From NCBI GenBank assembly GCA_001724265.1, contig MEDY01000246.1, positions 1 through 45,620 of the forward strand: 45,620 nucleotides of DNA, written 5' to 3'. The DNA comes from Rhizaria sp. SCN 62-66 (taxonomy: Eukaryota > Rhizaria, unplaced). The position numbers and the translations under genes are program-made. Of the stretch, positions 44,876-45,620 are shown one piece after another. The notes beneath the pieces are model-generated. The model searched no databases and was not told the origin of the DNA. It saw only the letters and a list, made by a program, of their open reading frames with translations. The number at the start of each line of letters is the position of its first letter. Position 1 is the first letter of the stretch.

Positions 44876-45620
44876 GGCAGATATCTGTCCGTGAGGGAAG
44901 AAAACATGAAACAAACGTGTCAAAAAATAAACGTGTGAGCTCTATGAAGGGAAAGAAAGAACTTATGCTCAGGACCGGCTCGTCCCGCGCAGGCCAACTT
45001 TGAAGCGCCACAACACGCGCAGAAACATGACATAGAGAATGCTATAAAATGATATATTATGTTAATCATGCCAAAATAATTTGACAATCCGGAATGTTCA
45101 TTCAACAGCGTCAAGGTCGTCAAATCCTCAGGTTGAAATCAGCTCACAGCTCCCTTCCTTGAAGTTAAGTTAAGCCGCCCATAAAAGACACCTAACTGCT
45201 AACATAACGAGTTGAACATTTTGTAATGAAATTTCATCGCCCTCCAATAGTCATGTGTTGTCATGGATGAAGATCTCATTGAGTTATCTGTTGGGTTGAG
45301 GTAAATGTCCGGAGTCGTTTTACTGCAGTTTATATTAATAGTAATTCTAACCCGGGCAAAATCATACATATTTGAACGACCAACACACCGGGCAGCAACA
45401 GGAAAAGCCCCCACAAAACAACCGCACGATAACGGAAATGTCCGTTATCATGTAAGCAAATGAACAAGCGGATTCAATCGTACAATTGCAATTTTATAGC
45501 TAATCCATCATGTAGATGGCCATTGTCACAACCGACATTCTGCATAAAATTCCAGTCGACAGCTTTTGCCGGTCGCGATTTAAAGGTGGCGTTTCTTGTG
45601 TATACACACTTTGTTTTCCT
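44876..45620. other. right-end intergenic region with a perfect hairpin
   Basis: About 745 AT-rich bases upstream of the NTPase gene, probably including its promoter. The only structure I see is a perfect 9-bp inverted repeat GATAACGGA / TCCGTTATC with a 4-base loop at 45428-45449. Short ORFs here carry no recognisable domain. Confidence 0.45.

Noticed and set aside
1-45620. CRISPR arrays, bacterial operons, Shine-Dalgarno sites or rho-independent terminators
   Set aside because: The window is eukaryotic nuclear DNA with spliced genes; none of these were seen or expected.

Overview
The window comes from the nuclear genome of a GC-rich, motile (ciliated or flagellated) microbial eukaryote. 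Genes have short GT-AG introns of 130-201 nt, AT-rich spacers and very GC-rich exons that encode long Ala/Ser/Gly/Asp-rich low-complexity tracts. A radial-spoke protein (RSP3) and an AP-2 sigma subunit confirm a eukaryotic nuclear genome with a motile axoneme and clathrin adaptors. I cannot place the species. Because of the high GC, most long antisense ORFs are shadows; I call eleven real genes and one dead retroelement.

Layout. 1-1479 (+): 3' part of an unknown gene. 2015-3328 (-): RSP3, divergent from AP2S1 (3926-4775, +, four exons, the first being only the ATG). 5542-10317 (-): three-exon MORN-repeat/RING protein. 11317-15261 (-): four-exon protein of unknown function with one C-terminal membrane segment. 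15667-18615 (-): low-complexity protein with a PG-rich sperm-tail-like motif, divergent from a giant protein kinase (19229-25564, +, three exons). 25993-31770 (-): 1,925-residue low-complexity protein. 32081-36478 (-): five-exon NOXRED1/P5CR-like oxidoreductase, divergent from a delta-12-type fatty acid desaturase (37209-38951, +). 40101-41060 (-): decayed Ty1/copia relic. 41523-44875 (-): two-exon CRN/RHS-type P-loop NTPase gene of lower GC. The last 745 bases hold no gene I can support.

The most interesting signal concerns the genetic code. All eleven genes end in TAA (6) or TGA (5), none in TAG. Four in-frame TAG codons lie inside otherwise intact, correctly spliced frames: one in the oxidoreductase (codon 936) and three in the NTPase gene (codons 80, 280, 600). 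In the NTPase gene a 19-residue internal duplication places TAG600 opposite a CAG glutamine codon (637). A further in-frame TAG lies between the gag zinc knuckle and the protease-like motif of the copia relic. The simplest reading is that UAG is a sense codon, most likely glutamine, in this nucleus, with UAA and UGA kept as stops. The second genome-wide oddity is the 5' splice site: all 15 introns I could define have C at +4 and G at +5, and 14 of 15 begin GTACG instead of GTAAG/GTGAG.

Most genes here are independent units rather than a pathway. RSP3, the MORN-RING protein and the PG-motif protein are compatible with a ciliary theme, but only RSP3 is a firm axonemal assignment.
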